Origin: Nitrososphaeraceae archaeon | GTDB taxonomy: Archaea; Thermoproteota; Nitrososphaeria; Nitrososphaerales; Nitrosopumilaceae | Assembly (NCBI GenBank): GCA_025922755.1 | Contig: JAICHE010000051.1 | Span: forward strand, 1 to 7,388 | Reading direction: 5' to 3' | DNA: 7,388 nucleotides | Part shown: positions 1 to 5,809 of the stretch, one piece after another | How positions within the stretch are numbered: the stretch's first letter is position 1 | Layout of the letters: the number at the start of each line of letters is the position of its first letter | The notes under the pieces: generated by a model | What the model was told of the DNA's origin: nothing | The model's database searches: none | Seen by the model: the letters and a program-made list of their open reading frames with translations, nothing else | Position numbers and translations under genes: made by a program

Positions 1-882
1 GGACTTTATGGTGCAGGACAAGATCTTCTCAAAGACTCTTTTTCAGGAAATGTTAAGGGAATGGGACCAGGTGTTGCAGAAATGGAATTTGAAGAAAGAC
101 CAAATGAAGCATTTACAGTTTTTGCAGCAGACAAGACTGAACCTGGTGCATTTAACTATCCGTTTTACAGAATGTTTGTAGATGCACTAAGTAATACAGG
201 ACTGATTGTAAACAAGTCTTTAGCACGTGGTGTTAACATGAACATCATGGATGTTGAAGAAGGAAAGATTGCAGAGTTATCTTTATGGGAAGACAAACCA
301 TCAATTGAAGCTGCATTGATGTATCCTGGAAGATATGTCGTTTCAACTGTAACTACAAAAGACGGTGAACCGATTGTTGCATCATCTACAGATAGACTGC
401 ACAACATTGCTGGAACATATGTTGGAAAAGATGATCCAATATGTGTTGTAAGAACACAAAAAAACTTTCCTGCAACCGAAGAAGTAGGAAGTGTCTTTAA
501 CAACCCACATTACGTTGCTGGAAACACAAGAGGGAGTCACAACATGCCCTTAATGCCGGTAAAATTAAACTCTGCAGCTACGATCAATTTCTGTATTCCA
601 ATAGTGCAAGCACTGGTTTTTAGTATGCATAATGGCAAATTTACCGGGCCATTTGATGGATTCTCAACTCCAGACTGGGATTATATCAGAGAAATTGCAA
701 CAAAGAAAGCATTAGCAATGAGAAGCCAAGGATTTGTACATCCTGCAACTCTGGTGCCATCAGAACTAGAATATGCTGAAGGCTACAAGGCAAGAATGAG
801 TGTTCTTGAAGAAAAAATGAAACCAGTAGAAGGAAGTTCAAGCAGTAGCGAGAAGAAAGAAAACTACGAAGATCCAGATTAA
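1..882 (+). CDS. fbp: Fructose-1,6-bisphosphate aldolase/phosphatase, N-terminus missing
   Basis: Bifunctional gluconeogenic enzyme that condenses two triose phosphates to fructose 1,6-bisphosphate and then removes one phosphate. The frame is open from base 1, so the ATG at 61 is internal; 293 codons are present. Family knowledge: Gln95, Asp132/Lys133, Tyr229, Lys232 (Schiff base) and Asp233/Asp234 of the Sulfolobus/Thermoproteus enzymes form the active site. Numbering from the window edge, I see YGAGQD (Q7), AADKTEPGA (D44, K45) and YVGKDDP (Y140, K143, D144, D145), whose spacing matches these sites within one residue. RGSHNMPLMPV (177-187) resembles the substrate-binding segment, and LEY (Y258) may be the late catalytic tyrosine. 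The spacing implies about 88 missing residues and a total near 380, normal for the family. The protein ends in a serine run and an acidic tail. Identity is firm; catalytic roles are by alignment from memory. Confidence 0.95.
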   Translation, partial: GLYGAGQDLLKDSFSGNVKGMGPGVAEMEFEERPNEAFTVFAADKTEPGAFNYPFYRMFVDALSNTGLIVNKSLARGVNMNIMDVEEGKIAELSLWEDKPSIEAALMYPGRYVVSTVTTKDGEPIVASSTDRLHNIAGTYVGKDDPICVVRTQKNFPATEEVGSVFNNPHYVAGNTRGSHNMPLMPVKLNSAATINFCIPIVQALVFSMHNGKFTGPFDGFSTPDWDYIREIATKKALAMRSQGFVHPATLVPSELEYAEGYKARMSVLEEKMKPVEGSSSSSEKKENYEDPD

Positions 883-888
883 TCCTAG

Positions 889-908
889 TTCTTGTAAGAA
901 TGTTTTTT
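889..908 (+). terminator. Probable T-tract terminator after fbp
   Basis: A small inverted repeat, TTCTTGTAAGAA (889-900), is followed by six T at 903-908, seven bases past the fbp stop. Archaeal RNA polymerase often stops at T-tracts, and the next gene has its own TATA-like box just downstream. The stem is only 4-5 bp, so the T-run is the main evidence. Confidence 0.45.
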
Positions 909-915
909 GAGAAAT

Positions 916-923
916 AGTTAAAT
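916..923 (+). promoter_or_regulatory. TATA-like box for the 952 gene
   Basis: AGTTAAAT lies about 32 bases before the ATG at 952. With the usual archaeal spacing of about 25 bases, transcription would start near 945-950, giving a leader of a few bases at most. No Shine-Dalgarno sequence is seen before this ATG, which fits a leaderless or near-leaderless mRNA. Confidence 0.5.
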
Positions 924-951
924 CAAAAAAGAAAGTATTCAAAGTTACCTA

Positions 952-1362
952 ATGAGAAATATTTTAAAATTTTTTGATTGGAAAACCTACACCTTTACTG
1001 CAATTGCGGTAATCGGATTCTCAAATATTGTAATAGAATTGTTTGGTCAAACCATCCCAAACGTGATGATGACCTTCTTCAAGAGTGCAGGGGAGGTAGT
1101 AATTTTGGCATCGGTCTTTTTGTTTGCAATAGCATGGCTTCTCAAGGCAAAACCACACAATCGACCAAAAAAATACAATGTGATAGTCTTTGATGTGTTT
1201 GGCAAAGAAAGTAAAATCGATGGAATACGTACAGAGTTTAAGACCCACGATGTTGCATGGAGTTTTATGAAACAGTACAAGGAAATGTATCCGCTTTACA
1301 ACTTTGCAATGGTATCAATGCAGCAAAAATTAGAAAAACCAACCATCTTCAAGTACATCTAG
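952..1362 (+). CDS. Two-helix membrane protein with soluble C-terminal domain, unknown function
   Basis: A 136-residue protein that I do not recognise as a named family. Two hydrophobic stretches, about residues 12-32 and 44-64, should form a hairpin of membrane helices. Basic residues lie on both flanks (K6, K11; K65 to K74, including KPHNRPKK), so by the positive-inside rule both ends would be cytoplasmic. Residues 74-136 form a compact soluble part with a beta strand (YNVIVFDVFG), then a segment rich in aromatic residues (HDVAWSFMKQYKEMYPLYNF). The start is the only ATG near the TATA-like box at 916-923. No signal-peptide cleavage site, metal motif or catalytic signature is visible. The gene has its own promoter and stands apart from its neighbours, so context says little about its role. 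Probably a lineage-specific archaeal protein. Confidence 0.8.
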   Translation: MRNILKFFDWKTYTFTAIAVIGFSNIVIELFGQTIPNVMMTFFKSAGEVVILASVFLFAIAWLLKAKPHNRPKKYNVIVFDVFGKESKIDGIRTEFKTHDVAWSFMKQYKEMYPLYNFAMVSMQQKLEKPTIFKYI

Positions 1363-1372
1363 AATCATAAAC

Positions 1373-1383
1373 AAATAATTAAT
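1373..1383 (+). promoter_or_regulatory. TATA-like box for the 1403 gene
   Basis: AAATAATTAAT is centred about 25 bases before the ATG at 1403, placing the likely transcript start on or next to the start codon. No ribosome-binding sequence is present, consistent with a leaderless mRNA. Confidence 0.5.
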
Positions 1384-1402
1384 TCCATACAAAATTAACA
1401 CC

Positions 1403-1594
1403 ATGCCAGTAAAAATATTCAGCGGGGTCGAATATATCGTTGAGAAATCAGTAAATGATTTTATCAAAGATGTGAAAGTTATTGACATCAAAATTTCCAG
1501 TCACCTAAACAAGAATGAAAAATCACAAGTCTTTGTTTTAATCCACTATGAAGGCCAACCACCAAGTCATTCTACAGGTCCAGGACTCCTATAG
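1403..1594 (+). CDS. Small conserved-looking protein, 63 residues, unknown function
   Basis: A short soluble protein without a recognised family. Its pattern suggests a small beta-alpha-beta-beta fold: strand (PVKIFSG), amphipathic helix (EYIVEKSVNDFIKD), strand (VKVIDIKIS), then strand (SQVFVLIHYEG), ending in a flexible tail rich in Pro, Ser and Gly. There is no signal peptide, membrane helix, cysteine pair or zinc-binding motif. Reasons to believe it is real: a TATA-like box at the right distance, a sensible fold pattern, and tight packing between two promoters (40 bases after the preceding gene, 38 before the ligase). It resembles the short single-domain orphans common in thaumarchaeal genomes, but that is an impression, not a match. 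Confidence 0.7.
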   Translation: MPVKIFSGVEYIVEKSVNDFIKDVKVIDIKISSHLNKNEKSQVFVLIHYEGQPPSHSTGPGLL

Positions 1595-1600
1595 ATTCAA

Positions 1601-1609
1601 ACTTTTATT
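1601..1609 (+). promoter_or_regulatory. TATA-like box for the DNA ligase
   Basis: ACTTTTATT lies about 27 bases before the GTG at 1633. No purine-rich ribosome-binding site precedes the GTG, so the ligase mRNA is probably leaderless. The match to an archaeal TATA box is weaker than those before the 952, 3458 and 5830 genes. Confidence 0.35.
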
Positions 1610-1632
1610 CAGGATCAGAATACAGATTTAGA

Positions 1633-3399
1633 GTGAAGTATTCTATTTTAGCAGAATCTCTAAACAAAATGGAGTCAACTACAAAACGACTACAATTAAC
1701 TCAACATTTGGTAGAGTTGTTTGAAAAAACTCCTGGAGATGTTATCTCAAAAATTATTTATCTTTTGCAAGGAAAACTAAGACCAGACTTTGAAGGAATA
1801 GAGTTAGGTGTTGCAGAAAAATTAGCAATCCGAGCAATTTCAAAGTCATCAGGGATTGCCGTAAAGAAAATCGAACAAGAGTACAGAAAAACAGGAGATT
1901 TGGGACAAGCTGCAACCATTATTCTGGAACAAAAAACACAAACAACATTTCTTGTAGAAGATATTTCAGTAGAACGAGTCTATGAAACCCTATTCAAGAT
2001 TGCAAAGCTAGAAGGAGCTCGCTCACAAGACATGAAGATGAAATACATTTCCAGCTTACTTAATGATGCAACTCCACTTGAGGCAAGCTATATTTTGAAA
2101 ATTTTACTTGGTACTTTGCGTTTAGGTGTTGCAGAAAATACTGTAATGGATGCTCTTGCAATTGCATATACAGGAAGTAAGGATAATCGAAAGGCTCTGG
2201 AACATGCATATAATGTTTCAAGTGATTTGGGAAAAGTAGCTGAAACAATTGCAAGTAAAGGACTCAAAGGAGTAGAAGATTTTGAGATTGAAATGTTTAA
2301 TCCAATTAGACCAATGCTTGCGGACCGTGTAAAAAGTGAAGAAGAATCAATTGAAAAAATGGGAGTAGAGTTTGCAGCTGAATACAAACTAGATGGAGAA
2401 AGAGTACAACTCCATGTAGAAGGAGAAAAGGTTGTATTGTTTTCAAGAAGTCTTGAAAACATTTCGGAATATTATCCAGACATTATTGAAAAGATTCCAA
2501 AAGTAATTTCAGCAGACCAAGTAATACTTGAAGCAGAAGCAGTAGCAATTAATGAAAATACTGGAGAGTTTTTACCATTCCAAGAACTAATGCACAGGAG
2601 AAGAAAGTACAAAATCGAAAAAGCTGTTTCTCAATACCCAATTACAGTTAATTTCTTTGATGTTCTTTACTATAATCAAAAAAGTTGTTTAGAGTTGGGA
2701 TATGCTGAAAGAAGAAAACTCCTAGAGAAGATTGTAAAAGAAGATGACTTTGCAAAACATGTTCCAATGACCATAGTAAAAACAGAAAATGATATTGAAG
2801 ACTTTTTGGAAAACAGCATTAATTCTGGATGTGAGGGGTTGATGTTAAAGATGTTAGACAAACCATACCAAGCAGGTTCGCGTGGAAACTATTGGCTCAA
2901 ACTAAAACGCGAATATAGGAATGAACTTGGAGATAGTTTAGACCTTGTTGTAATTGGCGCGTTTTTTGGAAGAGGACGAAGAACAGGACGTTACGGAACA
3001 CTTCTTTTAGCATCATATGATGATGACACAGACACTTTTACCAGTATTTGTAAAGTCGGAACGGGTTTTACAGACGAGTATCTGGATCAATTATACCAAA
3101 TTTTATCAGACAAGGTCACTTTGAAAAAAAATCCAAGAATTAACAGTGAAATGGAAGCAGATGTTTGGTTTGAACCAGAGTTAGTAATTGAAATTGTAGC
3201 ATCTGAAATTACATTGAGTCCCATTCACAAAGCAGCATGGGATGAAATAAGAAAGGGGGCTGGACTTGCGTTACGTTTTCCAAAGTTTACTGGAAAAATT
3301 AGAGTAGAAAAATTTGCAGAGGATGCATCAACTAATGAAGAAGTAATTACGCTTTACAAGGGCCAGAAAAAAATAGCACATGACAAAAGTTTGATGTAA
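1633..3399 (+). CDS. lig: ATP-dependent DNA ligase
   Basis: Seals nicks in duplex DNA during replication and repair: it forms an enzyme-AMP intermediate with ATP, then transfers AMP to the 5' phosphate. The 588-residue length is typical of archaeal ligases. Residues 1-220 are the DNA-binding domain, with the conserved GTLRLGVAE at 160-168. The nucleotidyltransferase domain carries motif I KLDGER (catalytic K252), FSRSLEN (270-276), VNFFDVLYY (339-347), motif IV EGLMLK (401-406) and motif V WLKLKREY (421-428). The OB-fold follows, ending with RFPKF (548-552). Start: a GTG whose product opens MKYSILAE, matching the usual archaeal N-terminus; no ATG occurs nearby upstream in frame. Archaeal ligases carry a PCNA-binding loop near residues 100-110; here the sequence is QKTQTTFL (100-107), a weak match to it. 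Single gene, apparently with its own promoter. Confidence 0.97.
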   Translation: MKYSILAESLNKMESTTKRLQLTQHLVELFEKTPGDVISKIIYLLQGKLRPDFEGIELGVAEKLAIRAISKSSGIAVKKIEQEYRKTGDLGQAATIILEQKTQTTFLVEDISVERVYETLFKIAKLEGARSQDMKMKYISSLLNDATPLEASYILKILLGTLRLGVAENTVMDALAIAYTGSKDNRKALEHAYNVSSDLGKVAETIASKGLKGVEDFEIEMFNPIRPMLADRVKSEEESIEKMGVEFAAEYKLDGERVQLHVEGEKVVLFSRSLENISEYYPDIIEKIPKVISADQVILEAEAVAINENTGEFLPFQELMHRRRKYKIEKAVSQYPITVNFFDVLYYNQKSCLELGYAERRKLLEKIVKEDDFAKHVPMTIVKTENDIEDFLENSINSGCEGLMLKMLDKPYQAGSRGNYWLKLKREYRNELGDSLDLVVIGAFFGRGRRTGRYGTLLLASYDDDTDTFTSICKVGTGFTDEYLDQLYQILSDKVTLKKNPRINSEMEADVWFEPELVIEIVASEITLSPIHKAAWDEIRKGAGLALRFPKFTGKIRVEKFAEDASTNEEVITLYKGQKKIAHDKSLM

Positions 3400-3423
3400 T
3401 TTACGCACAAGGTTTCTTTGAGG

Positions 3424-3432
3424 ATTTAAATT
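3424..3432 (+). promoter_or_regulatory. TATA box for the DUF47 gene
   Basis: ATTTAAATT is a strong archaeal TATA-type sequence centred about 30 bases before the ATG at 3458. A GGAG (3441-3444) lies 13 bases before the ATG, too far for a normal Shine-Dalgarno role and probably upstream of the transcript start. Confidence 0.6.
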
Positions 3433-3457
3433 ACCTAGGCGGAGTCAAGAATTTGTT

Positions 3458-4111
3458 ATGTATAGCGGAGAACTTGAAGTTCAAGCTAAGAGAAAGGCAA
3501 TTGCGGTTTTACAAGACGAGATCAACAGAATCCTAAATGCATCAAGAGAACTCTCACAACTTCCAGAAATGATGATGAAAAAAGACAAAACTGGAATCAA
3601 AAATACGCTAGAGCAAATTTCTACAATTGAAGAAGAAGTAGAAAACCTAAGACGAAAAATTACAAGAGAAGTAGCAGATGTTGGCGGATTAATCATGAAC
3701 AGAGAAAATCTACTTAACACTGCATATACCATGGATGAGATTGCAGGATACATTACCGGAATTTCATTCAAACTATCAAATGTAAAACCAGCAACACTGA
3801 AGAGCTCAAAGCTAGATGGAGACATTACAAAACTAATCGAATTAGTAGTAGATCAAGTCTACAAGCTAAATGAGATTATTCGTAGTCTTAGCACAAACAC
3901 TGCAAGCGCAATTGAATTGGCACAAGAAACACAGACCATAGAAAGAGAAATAGACCTCAAATACAGACAAGCGACCTTGAAACTCTTAACTGAAGTTACA
4001 AACACAAAGGAGCTAATGCTAATGAAAGATGTGATTGAAGGAATCGAAGAAATGGCAGACAAGTGTCAAAGAGTATCAGATTCATTCATTCTGTTAGCAC
4101 TAAGTCTATAA
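3458..4111 (+). CDS. PhoU-like DUF47 family protein
   Basis: A 217-residue, almost wholly helical soluble protein. Long heptad-like stretches (about 10-80 and 110-205) and the C-terminal pattern MKDVIEGIEEMADKCQRVSD (about residues 188-207) match the DUF47/PhoU-divergent family, in which an E-x-x-x-D type pattern on paired helical bundles is linked to metal binding. Family knowledge: DUF47 proteins are thought to regulate or assist low-affinity phosphate (PiT) transporters and are often encoded beside one. Here no transporter is next to it; the neighbours are DNA ligase and endA, and both a promoter and a T-rich terminator surround it, so it appears to be a single-gene unit. The internal N-terminal segment with repeated methionines (PEMMMKKDKTG) may be a loop. 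The phosphate role is inferred from the family, not shown here. Confidence 0.75.
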   Translation: MYSGELEVQAKRKAIAVLQDEINRILNASRELSQLPEMMMKKDKTGIKNTLEQISTIEEEVENLRRKITREVADVGGLIMNRENLLNTAYTMDEIAGYITGISFKLSNVKPATLKSSKLDGDITKLIELVVDQVYKLNEIIRSLSTNTASAIELAQETQTIEREIDLKYRQATLKLLTEVTNTKELMLMKDVIEGIEEMADKCQRVSDSFILLALSL

Positions 4112-4118
4112 TACAATC

Positions 4119-4140
4119 TTTTTTCATATTTTTGTTCTTT
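4119..4140 (+). terminator. T-rich terminator after the DUF47 gene
   Basis: Three T-runs (4119-4124, 4129-4133 and 4138-4140) begin eight bases after the stop codon, with no notable hairpin. Consecutive T-tracts of this type are the usual archaeal termination signal, and the next gene has a separate promoter. Confidence 0.6.
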
Positions 4141-4150
4141 GAATATACAG

Positions 4151-4159
4151 TTCATATAC
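4151..4159 (+). promoter_or_regulatory. Possible TATA-like box for endA
   Basis: TTCATATAC is centred about 27 bases before the ATG at 4182 and fits a leaderless transcript. It is a weaker match than the boxes before the 3458 and 5830 genes; GAATATAC at 4141-4148 is an alternative that would give a leader of about ten bases. Confidence 0.4.
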
Positions 4160-4181
4160 GCTGAACAATTTTTGCAGTGTA

Positions 4182-4718
4182 ATGAAGTGTGAGATGATTG
4201 AAAATCGTTTGATTGTCTGGAGTATTGAAGATTCTCGTAAACTATTCAGTAGTGGGTACTATGGTAAACCAATCGGAATTCCAAAGCCAAAGCCTGATGA
4301 AATTGATGTCCCGTTGATTTTAGATTTGATAGAAGGGTTGTACTTGCTTGAAAATAAAAAAATTTCAATCTACAAAGAAAAGAGAAAAGTTTCAGCAAAT
4401 GAGATGACAGAGATTTGTAAAAAAGAATACCACGACTTTGAGAAAAAATATTTGGTTTACAAAAACTTTAGAGACAAAGGATACATTATCAATCCTGGAA
4501 TAAAGTTTGGATGTGACTTTGCAGTGTACGAAAAAGGACCAGGAATTGATCATGCACCATTTTTAATTCAAGTGTATAATAGAAAGGATCCAATTACATC
4601 AACTGCAATTGTTTTGGCAGGACGGTTAGCAACGACAGTTAGAAAGCAATTCATTTTAGCAATACCAAAAGGTAAAGACAAAGTTGATTTTTTGGCACTT
4701 GATTGGTGGAAGGCCTAG
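4182..4718 (+). CDS. endA: tRNA-splicing endonuclease
   Basis: Cuts introns out of precursor tRNAs at bulge-helix-bulge junctions, leaving a 2',3'-cyclic phosphate. The 178-residue length equals that of the archaeal single-domain subunit. Residues 1-85 form the N-terminal domain; 90-178 form the catalytic domain, with the hallmark VYKNFRDKGY (92-101), FGCDFAVYEKG (109-119) and GRLATTVRKQFILA (147-160). The catalytic triad known from Methanocaldococcus (Tyr115, His125, Lys156) corresponds to Y116, H124 and K155, so this is a catalytic subunit. Whether it works as a homotetramer or pairs with a separate structural subunit cannot be told from the window; no second subunit gene is nearby. The last stop codon overlaps the stop of the convergent minus-strand gene by three bases in CTAG at 4715-4718. 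A TATA-like box precedes the ATG. Confidence 0.95.
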   Translation: MKCEMIENRLIVWSIEDSRKLFSSGYYGKPIGIPKPKPDEIDVPLILDLIEGLYLLENKKISIYKEKRKVSANEMTEICKKEYHDFEKKYLVYKNFRDKGYIINPGIKFGCDFAVYEKGPGIDHAPFLIQVYNRKDPITSTAIVLAGRLATTVRKQFILAIPKGKDKVDFLALDWWKA

Positions 4719-5092
4719 ACTTGTTTTATGTGACCTGCAATACGGTCATAAATCCAAAATAACTCTTCAGATATTCCAAAGTCCAAGTGATTCTTCCATT
4801 GGTTTCTAATTCGCACAACGTCTTCAGTTGGCTCCACAAAGATTGTTGCGTCTTTTACGGTTTGTTTTGCAATCATTTCATTGAGTTCAGTGTCCTCGTT
4901 TAGACGTTCGGCCAAACTGCCAGAGCCATTCCATTCTACTTTAGTCACAGTTTTTTTTGCAAAATGTCCCTGGGTTGTAAGTTTTGTTCTTGCCAAGAAA
5001 TTTGCTACTGCACGCCCTGGATTTTTTTTGACGATGAAATGGGCTTGGAATCTGTTTTCTGCACCCCATGGAAGTGGATTTGGATCTTGCAT
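4715..5092 (-). CDS. Unknown soluble protein, second gene of a minus-strand pair
   Basis: A 125-residue protein of unrecognised family. It has no signal peptide or membrane helix and looks folded and globular: an N-terminal segment rich in Pro and Trp (MQDPNPLPWGAENRF), a predicted strand (FQAHFIVKK), a basic middle (residues 22-52), an acidic helix (residues 59-80), a strand with DATIFVEP (81-88), and a tryptophan-bearing helical end (RIRNQWKNHLDFG, ELFWIYDRIAG). No catalytic signature is visible. It starts three bases after the stop of the upstream minus-strand gene, with a weak purine-rich AAGGGAT (5098-5104) at Shine-Dalgarno distance, as expected for the internal gene of an operon. Its stop TAG lies within the same CTAG as the endA stop. 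The open frame, operon spacing and protein-like composition support it as real. Confidence 0.75.
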   Translation of the reverse strand: MQDPNPLPWGAENRFQAHFIVKKNPGRAVANFLARTKLTTQGHFAKKTVTKVEWNGSGSLAERLNEDTELNEMIAKQTVKDATIFVEPTEDVVRIRNQWKNHLDFGISEELFWIYDRIAGHIKQV

Positions 5093-5095
5093 TTT

Positions 5096-5332
5096 CTATC
5101 CCTTTTGAATAATTTGAATTACGTCAATGTTTGAATTTTTAACTTCAAGACACCCCTTGTTTGTAACCATTCTTGGGGTTTGAGAGAAATATCTACTGTA
5201 ATAATCACCACGCTCAACATCTACAGTTGCAATTTCTTTTGCCTCTGATTCTACTCCAATTTCAGAGAGCATATCTACAAATTTTTCAGGCCAGGTTTTG
5301 TAAACAAATGTATCTGGCTCTGCATCATGCAT
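5096..5332 (-). CDS. Unknown small protein, first gene of a minus-strand pair
   Basis: A 78-residue acidic soluble protein that I cannot assign to a family. It begins MHDAEPDTFVYKTWPEKF, then has a probable amphipathic helix (KFVDMLSEIGVESEAKEI), a strand (ATVDVERG), an aromatic patch (DYYSRYFS) and a final strand pair (KGCLEVK, DVIQIIQKG). A single cysteine (residue 61) rules out an internal disulphide. Start: ATG at 5332, which sits about 28 bases from a TATA-like box on the minus strand, so the mRNA is probably leaderless. The stop is three bases from the next ATG, which implies co-transcription with the 125-residue partner and suggests a shared function or complex. What that function is cannot be read from the sequence. 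Confidence 0.7.
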   Translation of the reverse strand: MHDAEPDTFVYKTWPEKFVDMLSEIGVESEAKEIATVDVERGDYYSRYFSQTPRMVTNKGCLEVKNSNIDVIQIIQKG

Positions 5333-5355
5333 AATTTTGTGAGAGTTCTACCCAC

Positions 5356-5363
5356 AAATAAAG
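5356..5363 (-). promoter_or_regulatory. TATA-like box for the minus-strand gene pair
   Basis: Read on the minus strand this is CTTTATTT, about 28 bases before the ATG at 5332. Spacing fits a transcript starting at or a few bases before the ATG. It lies inside a pyrimidine-rich stretch that may also end transcripts from the remnant upstream. Confidence 0.45.
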
Positions 5364-5366
5364 ATA

Positions 5367-5389
5367 TCAAGAATAAAGAAAAGAAAGGT
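5367..5389 (-). terminator. Possible pyrimidine-rich terminator after the gene remnant
   Basis: On the minus strand this is a run of T broken by single C, starting just past the remnant's stop codon (5395-5393). It would fit the archaeal T-tract type of terminator for the ancestral gene and now lies directly upstream of the TATA-like box of the unknown pair. Confidence 0.3.
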
Positions 5390-5392
5390 AGT

Positions 5393-5703
5393 TTATGGAA
5401 ATACTATATCGATCGAAGTTGCTTTGTATAGACCAGTTGTCCAGTCAGAAGGGCCCTTTGCAAGATCTATATGAACAGTGTTAGCTCCTGAAGATGCACT
5501 AAATTCCGTCTGCAAAAAAGAAACATCTACTGGTACAACCTGGTATCCATCCCGTTGGTATCAGTTGATAAAGAGCCAATAGAAGATACAACAGTTGTCA
5601 AGTCATAGCCTGCATGGAGTGCAGAACAGTCAATGAATATTTGAGAGTTCACTTAATGTTAATCCGTCACCAAAGAAAACTGATATGCATTGTTTTTACT
5701 ATT
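5393..5703 (-). pseudogene. Decayed remnant of a gene, probably for a secreted or surface protein
   Basis: A protein-like reading can be followed on the minus strand only by changing frame. From 5703 it reads NSKNNAYQFSLVTD, then TAA at 5661-5659 and a second TAA at 5655-5653 in that frame; the overlapping frame gives VFFGDGLTLSEL across this damage. The first frame then resumes with NSQIFIDCSALHAGYDLTTV and continues to STDTNG (about 5556). One base appears lost there, and the next frame continues DGYQVVPVDVSFLQ through SGANTVHIDLAKG and TTGLYKATSIDIVFP to TAA at 5395-5393. Repairing the lost base restores DTNGDGYQ, a DxNxDG calcium-loop-like motif, which is strong support for one ancestral frame. 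No start codon, signal peptide or promoter remains; upstream of 5703 is stops. About 100 residues of the C-terminal end survive. Sequencing error is an alternative, but several lesions make decay likelier. Confidence 0.6.
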
Positions 5704-5742
5704 ACGTTAGTTTTTCTGTTTTTCAAGAAAAATCTTTTGTAA

Positions 5743-5765
5743 TTTAATTTTGTAACAAAATTAAA
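5743..5765. repeat. Perfect 11-bp inverted repeat with a one-base centre
   Basis: TTTAATTTTGT (5743-5753), a single A, then ACAAAATTAAA (5755-5765). The arms are exact complements. It lies 65-87 bases before the protease start and 34-56 bases upstream of its TATA box, where an archaeal transcription regulator could bind. It is too AT-rich to rule out chance from length alone. Confidence 0.6.
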
Positions 5766-5779
5766 ATCAAATTTCTGTA

Positions 5780-5799
5780 TATGTGATTTCTTACACATA
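5780..5799. promoter_or_regulatory. Inverted repeat next to the protease TATA box, possible operator
   Basis: TATGTG (5780-5785) and CACATA (5794-5799) are exact inverted copies separated by eight bases, abutting the TATA box and covering the place of the BRE element. This geometry is typical of dimeric helix-turn-helix regulator sites in archaea. Function is inferred from position and symmetry. Confidence 0.35.
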
Positions 5800-5809
5800 G
5801 TTAAATAAA
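5799..5809 (+). promoter_or_regulatory. TATA box for the secreted protease
   Basis: AGTTAAATAAA is centred 26 bases before the GTG at 5830, placing the transcript start on the start codon. A 10-bp perfect palindrome, GATCTAGATC (5814-5823), fills the space between TATA box and GTG, where a bound protein could block RNA polymerase. Confidence 0.6.

Noticed and set aside
61..63. ATG at 61 as the start of the aldolase/phosphatase
   Set aside because: The 20 codons before it read as conserved family sequence (YGAGQDLL and SGNVKG), so the gene begins outside the window.
165..503. Minus-strand open frame of 112 codons opposite the aldolase/phosphatase
   Set aside because: It lies wholly inside the fbp gene, whose catalytic motifs fix the plus frame; its Ser/Thr-rich product is typical of antisense shadow.
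978..1280. Alternative open frames on both strands within the membrane-protein gene
   Set aside because: They overlap the 952-1362 gene, have no promoter of their own, and give Cys- and Ser-rich text without fold-like patterning.
2060..2861. Three minus-strand open frames inside the DNA ligase gene
   Set aside because: They are antisense to conserved ligase motifs and have no supporting upstream signals.
4881..5108. Plus-strand open frame opposite the 125-residue unknown gene
   Set aside because: The minus strand has operon spacing and a more protein-like composition; the plus product is rich in Phe, Ser and Pro as expected of a shadow.
5686..5748. Plus-strand mini-frame starting MHCFYYYVSF
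   Set aside because: It has only about 20 codons, no promoter, and comes from AT-rich sequence overlapping the gene remnant.
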